This document shows, in pieces, positions 62,990-64,000 of a DNA stretch of 64,000 nt. The position numbers and the translations under genes are program-made. Numbering within the stretch: position 1 is the first letter of the stretch; every line of letters begins with the position of its first letter. The DNA comes from Rothia endophytica (GTDB lineage Bacteria; Actinomycetota; Actinomycetes; Actinomycetales; Micrococcaceae), in assembly GCF_928381505.1 (NCBI RefSeq), contig NZ_CAKMSJ010000008.1, positions 1 to 64,000 on the forward strand, given 5' to 3'. The notes beneath the pieces are model-generated. The model worked only from the letters and a program-made list of their open reading frames with translations, ran no database searches and was not told the DNA's origin.

Positions 62990-64000
62990 GTGGAGAATCA
63001 AATTCGCGGACATTCAGTAGTTATTATTTCTAGTCAGGTACCTAAAATGGAACCCACCAGCGCCGGTGAGCGGTTGGTCGGTGAACTTTGTGAGGCCCTC
63101 AGTTCCCATGGGCACACCCCTCTGGTCATTGCCCCCCACCCCCGTAATGGTTTGGCCCAGCAGTACGCTGTCGCTCACCGTTTCCTTGATATGGATAAAT
63201 TCAGCCGCATTCAAAAGTGGAGGGATCCGGTAGGTACCTGGACTCCTAACCTGGAATTCTTGCTTGCTGTGCGAAATGACTCCATGGCCATGAAACTTCT
63301 GCAATCTGCAGAAATTATTGATATGCAGTGGTCGGTTAATATTATGCTTGCCCCTTGGCTTCGCCGGGTAAACCCCTCAGCACGGCTCATTGGCACCTAC
63401 CACGATATTAATGAACAGCGATTTAAACGCAGGTCTGCAGCTGAAACCAGCGCAACAAAAGCGCTGGTCTGGTCTGTGCAAGCCGAAATATCAGGGTGTT
63501 TCGATGCTGTTTCTGCTGGGTACCTTGATACGGCCGTAGTTCTTTCTGCTAAAGATGCAGGTTTGTTGAAAATCCGCCAAACGGACGTCGACAAGGTTGA
63601 GACTATCCTCCCTCCTGTTTATCTGGGTAACAGCGTCCCCCTAGCCCGAGTTGCACGTAGCAAGCATCTTCTCTTTGTGGGAACCATGTACCGCTGGGAG
63701 AACCACCAGGCTGTCCAGTGGCTGATTGAAAAGGTTCTGCCTCTCGTCTGGCAAAAGGACCCCGAGGTTACGCTGAAGGTAGTAGGGGAGAGCCCCTCCA
63801 CCGATCTCCTACGGTTAGGTCAAGATTCCCGCATAGAATTTACGGGGTTCTTGCAGGAAATAGAGCCCGCTTATGCCGAGGCAACCGCAGTGGTTGCCCC
63901 CATCCAGCTGGGCAGCGGCGTCAAATTTAAAACTTTGGACGCTATTTTGCGTGCTGTTCCCGTCATTACCACAGTGGCCGGTTTCGAAGGTATCGCTCAG
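62990..64000 (+). CDS. glycosyltransferase family 4, 3' end outside window
   Basis: The frame is open from GTG 62990 to the window end, 337 codons with no stop. The start is uncertain: GTG 62990 lies directly after GGAAAGG, ATG 63047 (MEPTSAGERLVGELCEALSS) is an alternative, and a TTG at 62966 is possible. The N-terminal part has HSVVIISSQVPKMEPTSAGE and acts as the acceptor side. The C-terminal part has KHLLFVGTMYRWENHQAVQW, FTGFLQEIEPAYAEATAVVA and PIQLGSGVKFKTLDAILRAV, typical of GT4 enzymes. It is less AT-rich than the preceding glycosyltransferase gene. The 38 bases after that gene's stop contain no terminator. Confidence 0.8.
   Translation, partial: MENQIRGHSVVIISSQVPKMEPTSAGERLVGELCEALSSHGHTPLVIAPHPRNGLAQQYAVAHRFLDMDKFSRIQKWRDPVGTWTPNLEFLLAVRNDSMAMKLLQSAEIIDMQWSVNIMLAPWLRRVNPSARLIGTYHDINEQRFKRRSAAETSATKALVWSVQAEISGCFDAVSAGYLDTAVVLSAKDAGLLKIRQTDVDKVETILPPVYLGNSVPLARVARSKHLLFVGTMYRWENHQAVQWLIEKVLPLVWQKDPEVTLKVVGESPSTDLLRLGQDSRIEFTGFLQEIEPAYAEATAVVAPIQLGSGVKFKTLDAILRAVPVITTVAGFEGIAQ

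Overview
The window looks like a chromosomal segment of a moderately high-GC Gram-positive actinobacterium of the family Micrococcaceae, most likely Rothia or a close relative (inference; no rRNA is present to prove it). The grounds are actinobacterial marker genes: a WhiB regulator beside a DUF3499 gene, mycothiol S-conjugate amidase, an actinobacterial type succinate dehydrogenase, DUF501, DUF4245, DUF4307, TIGR03089 and TIGR01906 proteins, and a protein O-mannosyltransferase. GTG starts are common. I see no rRNA, CRISPR array, insertion sequence or prophage, so most of the window is core chromosome.

Layout. 1-2.5 kb (minus): a zinc-metallochaperone-like (AztD-type) lipoprotein cut by the window edge, with a Zur-like box, then mannose-1-phosphate guanylyltransferase. 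2.8-6.3 kb: sdhCDAB. 6.5-19.1 kb: an M20 amidohydrolase, then a nucleoside salvage block: Bmp-type binding lipoprotein, ABC ATPase and two permeases, cytidine deaminase, thymidine phosphorylase, an unrecognised acidic protein, adenosine deaminase and MazG. Internal hairpins divide this block. 19.5-25.6 kb: eno, two small orphan genes in palindrome-rich DNA, a DivIC/FtsB-type protein, DUF501, Ppx/GppA phosphatase and a mycosin-like subtilase. 25.8-32.6 kb: type II NADH dehydrogenase, an unusual short tRNA with a UAA anticodon, HAD phosphatase, Bax-inhibitor-1-like protein, AI-2E family permease, ilvA and greA.

32.7-41.8 kb: DUF4307, mca, a small membrane protein, a hemolysin III homologue, UppS-type prenyltransferase, A24 peptidase, NUDIX hydrolase, fumC, beta-carbonic anhydrase, DUF4245 and glpX. 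41.8-48 kb: cell-envelope genes (FemX-like, LytR-CpsA-Psr), purK-purE, GtrA-like protein and TIGR03089. 48.3-54.6 kb: whiB behind a long structured leader, DUF3499, L,D-transpeptidase lipoprotein, TIGR01906 protein, Pmt and a DUF368 polyprenyl-phosphate carrier. 54.6-59.9 kb: rsmI, tatD, a GT87 enzyme in reverse, rsmA and ispE. 59.9-64 kb: a flippase-like ABC exporter and two glycosyltransferases, AT-rich in part, which look like the start of a surface-glycan locus continuing past the right edge.

Two themes link the genes. The first is central carbon and energy metabolism (sdh, fumC, ndh, eno, glpX) together with nucleoside recycling. The second is envelope building with prenyl-phosphate carriers (UppS, DUF368, LCP, FemX, GtrA, Pmt, GT87, exporter with glycosyltransferases), for which ManC supplies GDP-mannose.
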